Of a DNA stretch of 40,895 nt, positions 23,404 through 31,120 are shown in pieces. The position numbers and the translations under genes are program-made. The notes below the pieces were generated by a model, which saw nothing but the letters and a program-made list of their open reading frames with translations, was not told the origin of the DNA and ran no database searches. The stretch covers positions 1 to 40,895 of IMG/VR virus record IMGVR_UViG_3300020473_000003; one strand, written 5' to 3'. How positions within the stretch are numbered: position 1 is the first letter of the stretch; every line of letters begins with the position of its first letter. The DNA comes from a virus.

Positions 23404-23805
23404 CTAGAGTTCAACAATCGCATATTCTAAATGAACAGTTCCGCTCCCTGCGGCTATCGTCGCCTTAGCATACAACGAATGACTTCCGGCGCCTTGTGCT
23501 GACTTAAACAAGCAAGCTTCCTGTCCATACAGCCGACAAACAGCATCGTCTGAAGTAAAGGAAGACGAATGCCCAAAATCAATATAGTCCGTGTCCTCGC
23601 CGTCTGCAAAATGCAAATACACCCAGCCGAAAGTTGCTAGATCCGTTGGCGTGGTTACTTCCTTTTCTGTATTGTGAACAAGCGGAAGCATTCCTGTAAC
23701 AAGACTCTCCCCGGTCATGTCGTCCTGCGTGGCGAACGTGCGGCTATATTGCGTGCCGTTCTTATTAACGGTAAGCGAAACCGACACATTGATTTCATTG
23801 GCCAT
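23404..23805 (-). CDS. Putative virion decoration or fibre-accessory protein
   Basis: This 133-aa protein is entirely strand-rich: INVSVSLTVNKNGTQYSRTF, FGWVYLHFADGEDTDYIDFGHSS, SHSLYAKATIAAGSGTVHLEYAIVEL. The end resembles jelly-roll-like proteins in which a field value is reported per particle, commonly found among minor structural proteins of environmental phages. ATG has AGGAG 5 bp upstream. It is the last gene before the large non-coding region and may end in a weak GCTT/AAGC hairpin plus T5. The role is inferred. Confidence 0.6.
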   Translation of the reverse strand: MANEINVSVSLTVNKNGTQYSRTFATQDDMTGESLVTGMLPLVHNTEKEVTTPTDLATFGWVYLHFADGEDTDYIDFGHSSSFTSDDAVCRLYGQEACLFKSAQGAGSHSLYAKATIAAGSGTVHLEYAIVEL

Positions 23806-24172
23806 TTTTTACTCCTGTGGTTTTTCGCTCTCGCATTTCCCGAGCAGTTTCAATCCTGTGACAAGCTTTGCAAAGCGATTGAAGATTGCCCCAGGACAGC
23901 GATAGCTTCGGGAATTGTGCTCTCGGTTTTTTGTGGTGCACTTCCTGCGCCTTATTTATCCGGCCACTGTTTGAGCATATCTCACAAAGCGGATGTTGCC
24001 GGACATATCTAGCCCGAAGCTTGCGCCATTTCCTCGAATAGTAAAACGGCTCCGATTTGTTTTTTGCATTCTGTTCCTTTTGCTGCTCCGCGGCGTGTAC
24101 TTCACAGCGGCTATCTCGGACCAGAGTTTTACAGCCCGGCTCCACACAAACCTGAAGTGCCCGCTTCCTCAT
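23795..24172 (-). CDS. HNH endonuclease
   Basis: This 125-aa nuclease carries an N-terminal zinc site (C9, C14, C23, H26) before the HNH module. The module has zinc-ribbon cysteines C63-x2-C66 and C101-x2-C104, the catalytic EVHHKKP (H79-H80), N96 in GNLQSL and H105. Small HNH proteins next to terminase stimulate specific cleavage by TerL at cos in HK97-like phages, which suits its place just before the packaging genes. The start overlaps the previous stop (ATGA). Confidence 0.9.
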   Translation of the reverse strand: MRKRALQVCVEPGCKTLVRDSRCEVHAAEQQKEQNAKNKSEPFYYSRKWRKLRARYVRQHPLCEICSNSGRINKAQEVHHKKPRAQFPKLSLSWGNLQSLCKACHRIETAREMRERKTTGVKNGQ

Positions 24173-24855
24173 GGCGTGTCAATTGTTTGCAAGTGACCGA
24201 CTCTAGCAATTGTATTTCCATTGGTCATTACACAAACAATCCTAATCCTGTAGGTTTTGTTTTCAGTTAGGCCCGCCACGTCAACTAACGCGGAATGCCG
24301 ATCCTGCGTTGCAGTCAAACCGGTCAGCGTAATTGACCCATCGGAGTTCTCGTCACTCGCGGAAGATACACTTGAGATGGACGCGCCGTCAGAGGTTCGG
24401 AAGTCCATTTTTAATTGCACCGTAGACGACGGGTGCAGTTCTATTACGTTAACCGATTCGTTTTGCTTGCCGGTCTCGGGGAATGTCCATCGGTGCTTAT
24501 CGGTAACCGTGTCGCTGGCAATCGGCTGGGGCACTGGCGGCCAAATATCATTATCAACTACGGTTATGACTTCCGTGTGCTGGACAACATCGGCCTGCGC
24601 AGGGCTTCCGCTCGTGCCGAAGTACTCTGCAAGATACACGCCATCGGGCAAGCCGCTCGCGGTTGTTGGCAAGTCGCCGTGGAATCGGCAGCCTGTGATG
24701 CTTAAAGGGATATCAAACAAACCCCGATCAGCCTCGACAAACGCCACCACTCCGACGCCAACCTTGTAAGCTTTTGACCTGTCCACATAATCCCAAATAA
24801 TGGCGTACGCATTACTGAACGAAGTCGGCACGGTACACCCTAGTTCATTTGCCAT
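24169..24855 (-). CDS. Beta-rich structural protein
   Basis: This 228-aa protein begins like several others here (MANEL). It shows a two-domain beta layout. The first domain (residues 1-90) contains GVYLAEYFGTSG. After a Pro-rich linker (WPPVPQPIAS), a second domain contains VNVIELHPSSTVQLKMDFRTSDGASI and LTENKTYRIRIVCVMTNG, which reads like a fibronectin/Ig-type sandwich. It follows the beta-helix gene and is probably a fibre or head-fibre partner. ATG has AAGGAG upstream. Confidence 0.65.
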   Translation of the reverse strand: MANELGCTVPTSFSNAYAIIWDYVDRSKAYKVGVGVVAFVEADRGLFDIPLSITGCRFHGDLPTTASGLPDGVYLAEYFGTSGSPAQADVVQHTEVITVVDNDIWPPVPQPIASDTVTDKHRWTFPETGKQNESVNVIELHPSSTVQLKMDFRTSDGASISSVSSASDENSDGSITLTGLTATQDRHSALVDVAGLTENKTYRIRIVCVMTNGNTIARVGHLQTIDTP

Positions 24856-25930
24856 GTTTGGCTCCTTGTTCTAACGCGCCGTGTACGATGCCGCAAAAGT
24901 CTTCGATTGGCTGGCCGTTACTTCGGTAACAGTCGCGGACGACAACGTGCGCTGGACCTGAAGACTCCGACGTATTCAAAACGTCTTCCGCTTTAGTCAC
25001 TCCAGCAAGGCGACTCCTGTTAATAATAATATTCGGCAGGTCGTCGGGGCCTCTCCTTCGCTTGTGATGCCACTCAATAACTCCGCCCTGTAAATTGTAG
25101 ATGCCTTCCAATGTTAAAGCTGTAGCGCCTTGCACGACAAACATCCTGCCGTTGTTCTTTTCGTATTCGAGGCACTCAACATGACAGTCCCTGAAAACAA
25201 TATCGCTTGGCGTAGCATGATCCATCCTGACCAACTCAAACAACGGGCCCGCTTCTTCGGCTATCTTGATCTTCTCAAACACATAACTGGCGTTTGCCGG
25301 GGTTATTGCTCGGCGCCCCGTCAGTCGCAATAGTCGCGCCGCATTGGCTACGGTGCTTTGACTGACCCACAGGTCTCCCCCTCCTTCTACAACAAAACAA
25401 TCGGCATCCATAGACAGGAACCAACAGCCAGAAACTTTATGCCCAGTGCTTTCTGCGTTAATAAGCTTAACGCAAGAGTCTACGCAACCGTGGAAGAATA
25501 CCCGATCTAAAACCAGACAATCACAGCTATCCTCTTCCTCGACTAGACCGGCCTGGACCCCGACAGTGCAGTCCGATAGCCATACGTCACGAAGACAACA
25601 TCGGCCAGTGCATAGGCCGATAGCAGGCTTGTGCGACAACACGCCGACTGGCGCGTCCACTATGGTGATCCTTTCAACTGATTGCTCTACGCCCTGCATC
25701 TCCACTGCGGGGCTCCGGTTGTCTCCGTGCCAAAGTATCGCGGTCAATAAACCTCGGAAAGCGTGATTTTCAGGAACGTACTGGCCGCCACTTAGACCGG
25801 CGACGTTGCCGCCATTCTTTTGCGGCAGCACCAGAGTGTCGTCAATGCTAAAGTCCGACGGCGAAGGCAGCACGTAACAACTATCCCTGCCTAGTGCCCA
25901 CTCTTCTATCTGCGGCATGTCTGCCCTCAC
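24845..25930 (-). CDS. Right-handed beta-helix protein (tailspike-like)
   Basis: This 361-aa protein has the repeat pattern of pectate-lyase-type beta helices. GLLTAILWHGDNRSPAVEMQGVEQSVERITIVDAP is followed by LCTGRCCLRDVWLSDCTVGVQAGL, LVLDRVFFHGCVDSCVKLIN, GHKVSGCWFLSM and IVFRDCHVECLEY, with an unusual ladder of inward-facing Cys. Such helices bind or cleave surface polysaccharide in tailspikes. It starts with GTG at 25930 (an ATG 4 codons later is possible) and overlaps the preceding small membrane gene by 4 bp. Its separation from the other tail genes, after the lysis block, is odd. Confidence 0.75.
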   Translation of the reverse strand: MRADMPQIEEWALGRDSCYVLPSPSDFSIDDTLVLPQKNGGNVAGLSGGQYVPENHAFRGLLTAILWHGDNRSPAVEMQGVEQSVERITIVDAPVGVLSHKPAIGLCTGRCCLRDVWLSDCTVGVQAGLVEEEDSCDCLVLDRVFFHGCVDSCVKLINAESTGHKVSGCWFLSMDADCFVVEGGGDLWVSQSTVANAARLLRLTGRRAITPANASYVFEKIKIAEEAGPLFELVRMDHATPSDIVFRDCHVECLEYEKNNGRMFVVQGATALTLEGIYNLQGGVIEWHHKRRRGPDDLPNIIINRSRLAGVTKAEDVLNTSESSGPAHVVVRDCYRSNGQPIEDFCGIVHGALEQGAKHGK

Positions 25931-26124
25931 GGTGCTTGGTAGTGCTCTTTTATTTCTTGGACGTCCGACCTTACATGCTCTAACTCGTTTTGCAGAACGG
26001 CTATATTCGTAGTCATAGCATTTAAAAAGGCAAGCATGGGCAACATGACGGCGAGCAACAGGCCGACTATCCCTAGCCAGTCTGAGGGGCTCAACCGAAC
26101 ACGTTGCCCATCTGCCCTGGTCAT
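25927..26124 (-). CDS. Small membrane protein with coiled coil (holin/spanin-like)
   Basis: This 65-aa protein has one TM helix (LGIVGLLLAVMLPMLAFLNAM, about 18-38) and a following coiled coil (IAVLQNELEHVRSDVQEIKEHY). One TM plus short coiled coil is the layout of XhlA-like and i-spanin-like lysis proteins. Its ATG overlaps the stop of the secreted 79-aa gene (ATGA). I infer membrane localisation with the charged C-terminus on the other side; the lysis role rests on context. Confidence 0.7.
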   Translation of the reverse strand: MTRADGQRVRLSPSDWLGIVGLLLAVMLPMLAFLNAMTTNIAVLQNELEHVRSDVQEIKEHYQAP

Positions 26125-26360
26125 GGTTCTACCGCCGCCGGCTTGCCTTCAGCCGGTTTGTGACAATGCCCGTTCTTGCAATTGCCGCCATGCTGCAACA
26201 TGCCAGCGAACGGCATCTTGGTGTGGTGTGATCGACCAACACAATGGTGCACAATTGAACGTGACCGTTTAAAGATCCGGCCTAGCAGGCCCGCGTCAGC
26301 GGTAGGCGCAATAGTTACAACTATCGCCAAACCAAGAACCATCTTCTTCAATAGCTTCAT
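26121..26360 (-). CDS. Small secreted Cys/His-rich protein
   Basis: This 79-aa precursor has a clean signal peptide (MKLLKKMVLGLAIVVTIAPTADA, likely cleaved after residue 23). The mature part, about 56 aa, is basic and rich in His and Cys: HHCVGRSHHTKM and GNCKNGHCHKPAEGK. Such short His/Cys proteins with signal peptides are typical of planctomycete genomes, so this may have been acquired from the host. The C-x4-C-like CKNGHC motif could bind metal. It has a good TAGGAG site and lies in the lysis block. Confidence 0.75.
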   Translation of the reverse strand: MKLLKKMVLGLAIVVTIAPTADAGLLGRIFKRSRSIVHHCVGRSHHTKMPFAGMLQHGGNCKNGHCHKPAEGKPAAVEP

Positions 26361-26369
26361 CTTCCGCTC

Positions 26370-26660
26370 CTATCTCTGCTGCCTAAGCCGCAACAAACGG
26401 CGGCCTTTAAAAAACAAACGCCGCGCCCTCAGCCTGTTACTGCTCTTACAGACAACGGCCGAAGGCCCCGTCACTTCACAGCGAACCTCGGTGCACGGCG
26501 CAACCTCTACGCTGCTCCCCATTGATTCTACTTCAACTAACCGGGGTTGTGCAACAACAGCAGCGGCAGCGGACACGATTGGCACGCAGGAAGGCGCACT
26601 GTTTCGGCATTGCCCTGCAATCCCGATAGCTATCAGTAATGCAAATATTGTTTCCTTCAT
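26370..26660 (-). CDS. Small secreted protein with cationic tail
   Basis: This 96-aa protein has an N-terminal signal-like segment (MKETIFALLIAIGIAGQC). The middle is Ala/Val-rich with Cys pairs (NSAPSCVPIV, APCTEVRCEV, SAVVCKS). The end is strikingly basic (RRLFFKGRRLLRLRQQR). Its start overlaps the stop of the C1 peptidase gene (TAATG). A secreted cationic peptide next to a peptidase could disturb membranes or anchor to the wall; this is a guess from composition. A lipoprotein is possible but the lipobox is poor. Confidence 0.65.
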   Translation of the reverse strand: MKETIFALLIAIGIAGQCRNSAPSCVPIVSAAAAVVAQPRLVEVESMGSSVEVAPCTEVRCEVTGPSAVVCKSSNRLRARRLFFKGRRLLRLRQQR

Positions 26661-27676
26661 TACTTAAAACCTGGTGACAAATCTGGGAGTGATTTTCTGT
26701 GCCAACCATTGGCGCCGCTAAATGCTACAGCCCGGCGATTAAAGTCCTTGGTCAAAGCCCAGAAGCTGCCTTCGGGTATTTTGATATCGGTTCCGTGAAT
26801 TCTCCTCGGCCCGGTATTGAACTTGCCCCAGCTATTCAGTATTAAAGCAGCAGCGCATCCGTAAAGACGGTGAGTTTCAGGGCGGTCGTCGTAACCGATT
26901 ACTGCCATGGAGTGGCTCCAGGACCCTTTGCGTCTGGCAACACCATTCGCATCTCGACTGCGAGAAAAGCCTTCCGACCCATCGGAGCCTATGAAGAATC
27001 CTTTGCCGAGGAAGTCCCTCCATTCTTCGACGTCATCCAACTGGGTGGCGGTCCTGAACAAGTTATCGTTAGTGGCTTCCCTCACACTCTCGGGCGGCGA
27101 CTTTGCACCCCATCTCCCAGCCGTTTCAGCAGAATACCGAGTCAAGTCGACGCCGATCGTCGGGTAGTTCCTGCGAAGCACTGCTCCGCTCTTACTGAGG
27201 ATCACCTTTGCGGCAGCGCCAATAAACCATCCGTCGCTATTCTTGCCTCTCCACCAGTAATGCGATTCGGTTGCTAGTACGCCCTGTGCTTCAGCTTCAC
27301 TTGACACGTCTGGCGCCTCTTCAACTCTTCCGGAAACTTCGTCAGGCAGACCGAGTACAGACTCCAAGGTCAGGGAGCCCAGCATTGCACTCCTAGCACA
27401 ATGACTAACGCAATCGCCTCTCCTTTGAGGCGGCCCCGGCCATGCGCTCGGATACTTTTCGACAACGTGCAGAAAAGGCACTACTAATTTACCTTGAAAC
27501 TCACCGGCGAAACCGTGACTGTGCGCCACTGTCTCCCCAGAGGAACTGTTGCCGGAAACCTCGACGTACTCAAGGAACTTTTCATTTTCCGTTTCATCAA
27601 ACACCACGCCTTCTGCACCGGCGTCGTAGGCGTCAGGCACCTCGCCAGAAGGCAATATACGCTCTTGCCAGTCCAT
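26660..27676 (-). CDS. Papain-like C1 cysteine peptidase
   Basis: This 338-aa protein has the papain active-site order. There is a Gln (Q84) and then GDCVSHCAR with the nucleophile probably C89. Next is SHSMAVIGYDDR with catalytic H255, and then ILNSWGK with N281, the NSWG signature of family C1. The end FWALTKDF matches the last strand of the C1 fold. There is no signal peptide. The N-terminal 80 residues are acidic and may serve as pro-region or targeting part. It is flanked by small membrane or secreted proteins and is the only envelope-degrading candidate seen, so it may be the lysin. Alternatives are a host-takeover protease or a virion-borne protease. Confidence 0.85.
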   Translation of the reverse strand: MDWQERILPSGEVPDAYDAGAEGVVFDETENEKFLEYVEVSGNSSSGETVAHSHGFAGEFQGKLVVPFLHVVEKYPSAWPGPPQRRGDCVSHCARSAMLGSLTLESVLGLPDEVSGRVEEAPDVSSEAEAQGVLATESHYWWRGKNSDGWFIGAAAKVILSKSGAVLRRNYPTIGVDLTRYSAETAGRWGAKSPPESVREATNDNLFRTATQLDDVEEWRDFLGKGFFIGSDGSEGFSRSRDANGVARRKGSWSHSMAVIGYDDRPETHRLYGCAAALILNSWGKFNTGPRRIHGTDIKIPEGSFWALTKDFNRRAVAFSGANGWHRKSLPDLSPGFK

Positions 27677-28090
27677 TCAAAACTCCGCGCTGATATTGTC
27701 TAATGCCTTCTGGAGCTTACTCCGAAGCGAAGCGTTCAAGGGCACGTCGGGAACTTCACCTTCCTCGTTCCCGATTGCTTCGACTAGCCGGTCGCTGATA
27801 GGCCGGTTCAGTCTCTCTAGACCTTTCATGCCATCGCGGCTATTCTCTTGCAGGATCTTGACGCCCAAAGCTTGTACGTCACGAAAATCCCCTGTGCTCC
27901 TAATGTCAGTTGGGGAGCCAACTACCGTAGCCAAGGCAGCGTAAAACTGTTTAAGCTCAGACGCCTGACCGCGGGTAACCATCGACCGGAGTGACTTATT
28001 ACTAGGCGAAGGAGCTCCACCCAAGAGGCCGAACTCACCAGCCAGCCCTAATGCTAACAGCGCCAGACTCATATAGACAATCGTTCTCAC
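27677..28090 (-). CDS. Membrane-anchored or secreted protein of the lysis block
   Basis: This 137-aa protein has a short N-terminal hydrophobic segment (TIVYMSLALLALGLAGEFGLLGG, about 3-25) and then a helical soluble domain (SLRSMVTRGQASELKQFYAALATVV, DVQALGVKILQENS, SLRSKLQKALDNISAEF). It starts with GTG at 28090 with AGG upstream and ends directly before the C1 peptidase ATG. It fits an inner-membrane-anchored helper of lysis, possibly spanin-like, but I do not recognise the family. Confidence 0.65.
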   Translation of the reverse strand: MRTIVYMSLALLALGLAGEFGLLGGAPSPSNKSLRSMVTRGQASELKQFYAALATVVGSPTDIRSTGDFRDVQALGVKILQENSRDGMKGLERLNRPISDRLVEAIGNEEGEVPDVPLNASLRSKLQKALDNISAEF

Positions 28091-28094
28091 GGTT

Positions 28095-28331
28095 TTACCT
28101 GCGATTGATTGCAGCAGGAAATGTTATCGACCTTAAATGGTCAGCTTCGTCGGTCGCCTCATTGTCAATGAGCGCCTCGTGCAATACAGCGTAGGCATCA
28201 ACCAAAGCGTGAAGGTTCCCGCTGGTCGACTTTGTCTTCCATCTCGCCTTGATATACGGAGCAAGCCTCGCCGCTCCTGAAATGACAAGCCCTACAACTC
28301 CGGCGACAATTAGCCACGTGCTATTCATCAT
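28095..28331 (-). CDS. Small single-TM protein of the lysis block
   Basis: This 78-aa protein has one N-terminal TM helix (WLIVAGVVGLVISGAARLAPYI, about 6-27) followed by a basic stretch (KARWKTKSTSG) and a helical tail (LHALVDAYAVLHEALIDNEATDEADHLRS). Its ATG ATG start overlaps the stop of the previous gene. It could be a holin partner or regulator. No family recognised. Confidence 0.65.
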   Translation of the reverse strand: MMNSTWLIVAGVVGLVISGAARLAPYIKARWKTKSTSGNLHALVDAYAVLHEALIDNEATDEADHLRSITFPAAINRR

Positions 28332-28611
28332 TGGTCAACGCCGCATCAAGCAGCACCACTAGGAGACTACGAATCAAACGCTCTAGAGCCAACTCCAGGG
28401 CGCCATCTACAATTGGCATATCCGCTGGGACAACAGCCTCGTCCCACAGTTTCAAGACAGCAGCCTTGATATCAGTCCTGTCCTTTTTGCCCCACGATTT
28501 CTTCATTGCGTAGCGAAGCGCCACTATAATCAATGACACTGGAATAGGAAACGCCGTCGCCGTATCGGGCTCGTTTGCATATTCCTGTCTGATAACACCG
28601 TAGTGATCCAT
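28321..28611 (-). CDS. Small helical membrane-associated protein
   Basis: This 96-aa protein has a hydrophobic segment at FPIPVSLIIVALRYAM (21-36), a basic linker (KKSWGKKDRTDIK), and a C-terminal hydrophobic helix (LIRSLLVVLLDAAL). That pattern suggests membrane association, possibly as part of a holin system. ATG has GAGG upstream. It lies 7 bp after the holin-like gene. Confidence 0.65.
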   Translation of the reverse strand: MDHYGVIRQEYANEPDTATAFPIPVSLIIVALRYAMKKSWGKKDRTDIKAAVLKLWDEAVVPADMPIVDGALELALERLIRSLLVVLLDAALTNDE

Positions 28612-28618
28612 GACCGCC

Positions 28619-28876
28619 TCACGAGATGGGTTTGTGTTTGTTGTTTTTGAGCCATTCCATCAACGCCCGAACAAGTGGCGTAGCTATTGCCGCGGCAACG
28701 CCCCATCGCGGCCCCAGTTGGTGCAGGATTGGCAGCACCTCTGCAAGAATAACCCCAAGTCCAGCTAGAGACATAGCAAGCAGCAGGTTAGACCAATCAA
28801 GCCCGACGCTCTTTTTGAACTCGTATTCTCCAAACTTGCCAGAAGGGTTGCCCATGGTCCTGGCCATTATATGCAC
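28619..28876 (-). CDS. Holin-like two-TM protein
   Basis: This 85-aa protein contains two predicted TM segments, LLLAMSLAGLGVILAEVLPIL (about 31-51) and WGVAAAIATPLVRALMEWL (about 58-76). A charged KNNKHKPIS tail follows, a layout common to class II-type holins. The longest reading starts at GTG 28876; an ATG at 28867 is equally possible because neither has a strong ribosome-binding site. It opens the cluster of membrane proteins that leads to the C1 peptidase. Confidence 0.65.
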   Translation of the reverse strand: MHIMARTMGNPSGKFGEYEFKKSVGLDWSNLLLAMSLAGLGVILAEVLPILHQLGPRWGVAAAIATPLVRALMEWLKNNKHKPIS

Positions 28877-28891
28877 GGCAAGGTTTACAGT

Positions 28892-30034
28892 CTAGACAGT
28901 AGGGTTGTGTACAAAGTATCCGTAGCGACCACGCTCCTTGCTGTATAAATGCAATTCGCCCTGTGGGTTTGCTGCAAACCCTTGTTGATTATGCCAAGCG
29001 TCAACGCCAGTCAACGCTGGCAACTCACGGACAATGACTTGGTTAATAGTGTCGGCGTGCCTTTGCGTTGTAATGGTCTCCCTTTCTCGGTGCAAATGGC
29101 CGAGGAACCACTCTCGGCAGGTAGTCGCTGCCCAGAGTTCGGGCTGGTCTTGCGCCATTCTCGCTGGCAACTGCAATCGCTTGGCGTCAGTCAAGCCATT
29201 GCCGTGGTTGAAGCCCAGAAGGTTTGTGCCGTAACGATAGTACTGCCACGGATTGGGGCTGTTCTGCACTGCAACATCCGAGGCCCCGTGATAGCGGGCA
29301 GACATTACCTCGCCCATGCAGAATATCTTTTCCTGTTCGTGATTGCCAGCAACTACAAGGATATCAACCGGGGCTATCGCCCTTGCTGCGTCAACTAATT
29401 CAAACGCGCACCCCATGCCACACAAGAAAGCCTGCTGCCATCGGCCGTCCACGTCCTGAGGTGTGCCTTTTGTCGTAGCGTTTTGGGCTGTATCGACGTG
29501 CAGGAAGTCATTACCTAGGACGTACAGTATCTTGGATACGCCGAAGTGTTCGCATCGACTCAGCAGGTCCTGAAAGGCTGCCCGGTATCGCTCTCTAGTT
29601 GAGGCGACTGTTACGGCAGCGCCTGTCTCTTCCGGCCAACTTAGCTGACCAAAATGAGCGTCAAACAGACCTAGTACCGCAAGCATGTCCTTGCCTGGCT
29701 TGACAGCCCTTTTGATCTTTTGATACTTCGGCGCGGCTGCTTTGAATTCCTTAAATAACTTAGCCTTAAACTCGGTTGCGCTCCAGCCCGAGCGCCGCAC
29801 TAGCCAAGCTTTGATCTGGTGAGTCAATCGCGACACCACTCTGCCGTCAGGCCCCTTGCTGCCCTGCTCAAACTGATTGATCTGATAGTGGTCTACGCGC
29901 CACAAATCCATGTCGATATCCGCTTCCTTAATGGCGGCGGAGACATTGCTTACGCTTGAGCTAACTAGTTCCAGACTTGCCTTGTCGGATCGTTCGTCGT
30001 ATTTCAAGACGTCACCGCCCGTCGTGTTGGGCAT
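28892..30034 (-). CDS. Calcineurin-like metallophosphoesterase
   Basis: The start at 30034 (MPNTTGGD, 380 aa) is chosen because GAGGA is 6 bp upstream; a longer reading from 30097 would overlap the previous gene by 86 bp. Two-metal phosphoesterase motifs are complete: D125-x-H127 (GLFDAHFG), G174-N-D176, G230-NHE233, H277 in FNHGN and G312-HLH315. The residues before this (1-110) form an extra domain with DLWRVDHYQIN and FKAKLFKEFK. Members with this architecture are found in many phages and may act on DNA (Mre11/SbcD-like nuclease) or nucleotides. The substrate is not known. Confidence 0.88.
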   Translation of the reverse strand: MPNTTGGDVLKYDERSDKASLELVSSSVSNVSAAIKEADIDMDLWRVDHYQINQFEQGSKGPDGRVVSRLTHQIKAWLVRRSGWSATEFKAKLFKEFKAAAPKYQKIKRAVKPGKDMLAVLGLFDAHFGQLSWPEETGAAVTVASTRERYRAAFQDLLSRCEHFGVSKILYVLGNDFLHVDTAQNATTKGTPQDVDGRWQQAFLCGMGCAFELVDAARAIAPVDILVVAGNHEQEKIFCMGEVMSARYHGASDVAVQNSPNPWQYYRYGTNLLGFNHGNGLTDAKRLQLPARMAQDQPELWAATTCREWFLGHLHRERETITTQRHADTINQVIVRELPALTGVDAWHNQQGFAANPQGELHLYSKERGRYGYFVHNPTV

Positions 30035-30329
30035 CCTTTTCCTCGCGGTAAAGTTTAAGGCGCGATAGAATCTCCGGGCGCAAAAGAACATCGGCAACTA
30101 CCTCCCCTATCTCTTCCACTATCTCTTCGCTTGTTCGCCAACTGACAGCGTGCACGAGTTCGTGGACGATAGTGGCGACCATGGCTTCCGTCTTCAACCT
30201 GCTATTTATAGCAATTCGGCGATTCTCCTTGTCGGGCCGAGTGCAATAGCCATGCTCACCTTTCGGCAGCTTTGACGTAAAGTGTATCTCCCATGGCTTG
30301 CCATGAACTTCCACGCTATGTGTCTTCAC
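30012..30329 (-). CDS. Short HExxH zinc metallopeptidase-like protein
   Basis: This 105-aa protein contains H56-E-L-V-H60 in MVATIVHELVHAVSW. A downstream EEIVEEIGEVVAD offers a glutamate as third zinc ligand, as in many gluzincin or SprT-like minimal metallopeptidases. A strand RRIAINSRL precedes the helix as usual. It starts with GTG at 30329 (GGAGG upstream) and overlaps the next gene by 23 bp. Its substrate is unknown; small proteins of this class occur in phage replication regions. Confidence 0.75.
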   Translation of the reverse strand: MKTHSVEVHGKPWEIHFTSKLPKGEHGYCTRPDKENRRIAINSRLKTEAMVATIVHELVHAVSWRTSEEIVEEIGEVVADVLLRPEILSRLKLYREEKDAQHDGR

Positions 30330-30330
30330 C

Positions 30331-30774
30331 TTAACGCCCTCCGAATACGCGGCGACAATACTCCGCGATTAGTAACGAGTCCGCAATTGCATGAGTCACC
30401 TTTAAATACGGAAACAAGGACTGCGCCCTCTGCTTGCTTACATTCTTATCCCCAGCGGTGCGGCAGCCCATCTCTGTTTGCCACTTGAGTGGCGATACCT
30501 CCTCGTACGGAATCTCTGCGGCAGCAAGTGCCATCCTTAGGCCGCCTTTGTTCATTCCGAAAGTAAATGCTGAACGGACGCCCATCTGCGGGCTGCTATG
30601 TACCTTTTCCAGCACGGCAAACACGTCGCCGGAACCGCCGATAGTCTGCAATAGCTGAAACACGTCCGTTTCCGTACCGGGCATTTTCGCGGCTTCAGCC
30701 TTGCCTTTTCCGTCGGCAGGGAGCCAAGCTACGCCTCCGTTTTTGCCTGGGTCAATCCCTAGCGCAAGATGCAC
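30331..30774 (-). CDS. RuvC-like Holliday junction resolvase
   Basis: This 147-aa protein is a phage RuvC-type nuclease with an RNase-H fold. It has GIDPGKNGGVAWL with D8, a central VFAVLEKVHSSPQMGVRSAFTFG carrying E56, and THAIADSLLIAEYC with H128 and D132 completing the acidic metal site. It would resolve branched DNA before packaging. GTG start at 30774 has TAGGAG 8 bp upstream. Confidence 0.9.
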   Translation of the reverse strand: MHLALGIDPGKNGGVAWLPADGKGKAEAAKMPGTETDVFQLLQTIGGSGDVFAVLEKVHSSPQMGVRSAFTFGMNKGGLRMALAAAEIPYEEVSPLKWQTEMGCRTAGDKNVSKQRAQSLFPYLKVTHAIADSLLIAEYCRRVFGGR

Positions 30775-30783
30775 GTTAGACTC

Positions 30784-31113
30784 CTAGTTTTGCTTGTCGT
30801 CTGACTCTTCAGACTCTGAAGCGATGCCTTGGATCAGCACCATGTAATTGATCACGTCACGGCAAGCATCGGATACGCTTTCTCCTTTTACTTGTAGAGT
30901 TCCCTGCTCCGCAAACGTCCTGATTCGCTGAAGCTTATCAACAACACGGACGCAGACACCAACAATTGGGTGTATACCGAGAAAGGAGCTGGCTCTAAAG
31001 TTGGCGAACGGATCGTCTGAGCCGCTAGTGTAATCGTGGTTCTTCGCCCTCATTATCGCAAAAGCTTCTCCGCATGTTTCCTCGTGCAATTCCAGTAGCC
31101 GTTTAATGTCCAT
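30784..31113 (-). CDS. Nucleotide-modification-associated (Nmad1/DUF1599-like) protein
   Basis: The start at 31113 (MDIKRLLELHEE, 109 aa) avoids the overlap of a longer reading and has TAGG upstream. The key segment KNHDYTSGSDDPFANFRASSFLGI followed by VRVVDKLQRIRTF and DACRDVINYMVLIQGI is the pattern of the DUF1599 family, MazG-like helical proteins tied to phage nucleotide metabolism and base modification (family knowledge). It lies in a block with a deoxyribosyltransferase-like gene. Confidence 0.75.
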   Translation of the reverse strand: MDIKRLLELHEETCGEAFAIMRAKNHDYTSGSDDPFANFRASSFLGIHPIVGVCVRVVDKLQRIRTFAEQGTLQVKGESVSDACRDVINYMVLIQGIASESEESDDKQN

Positions 31114-31120
31114 ATCTAGC

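Noticed and set aside
28892-30097. Longer start (30097) for the metallophosphoesterase
   Set aside because: It would overlap the HELVH gene by 86 bp and lacks a ribosome-binding site; 30034 has GAGGA at correct spacing.
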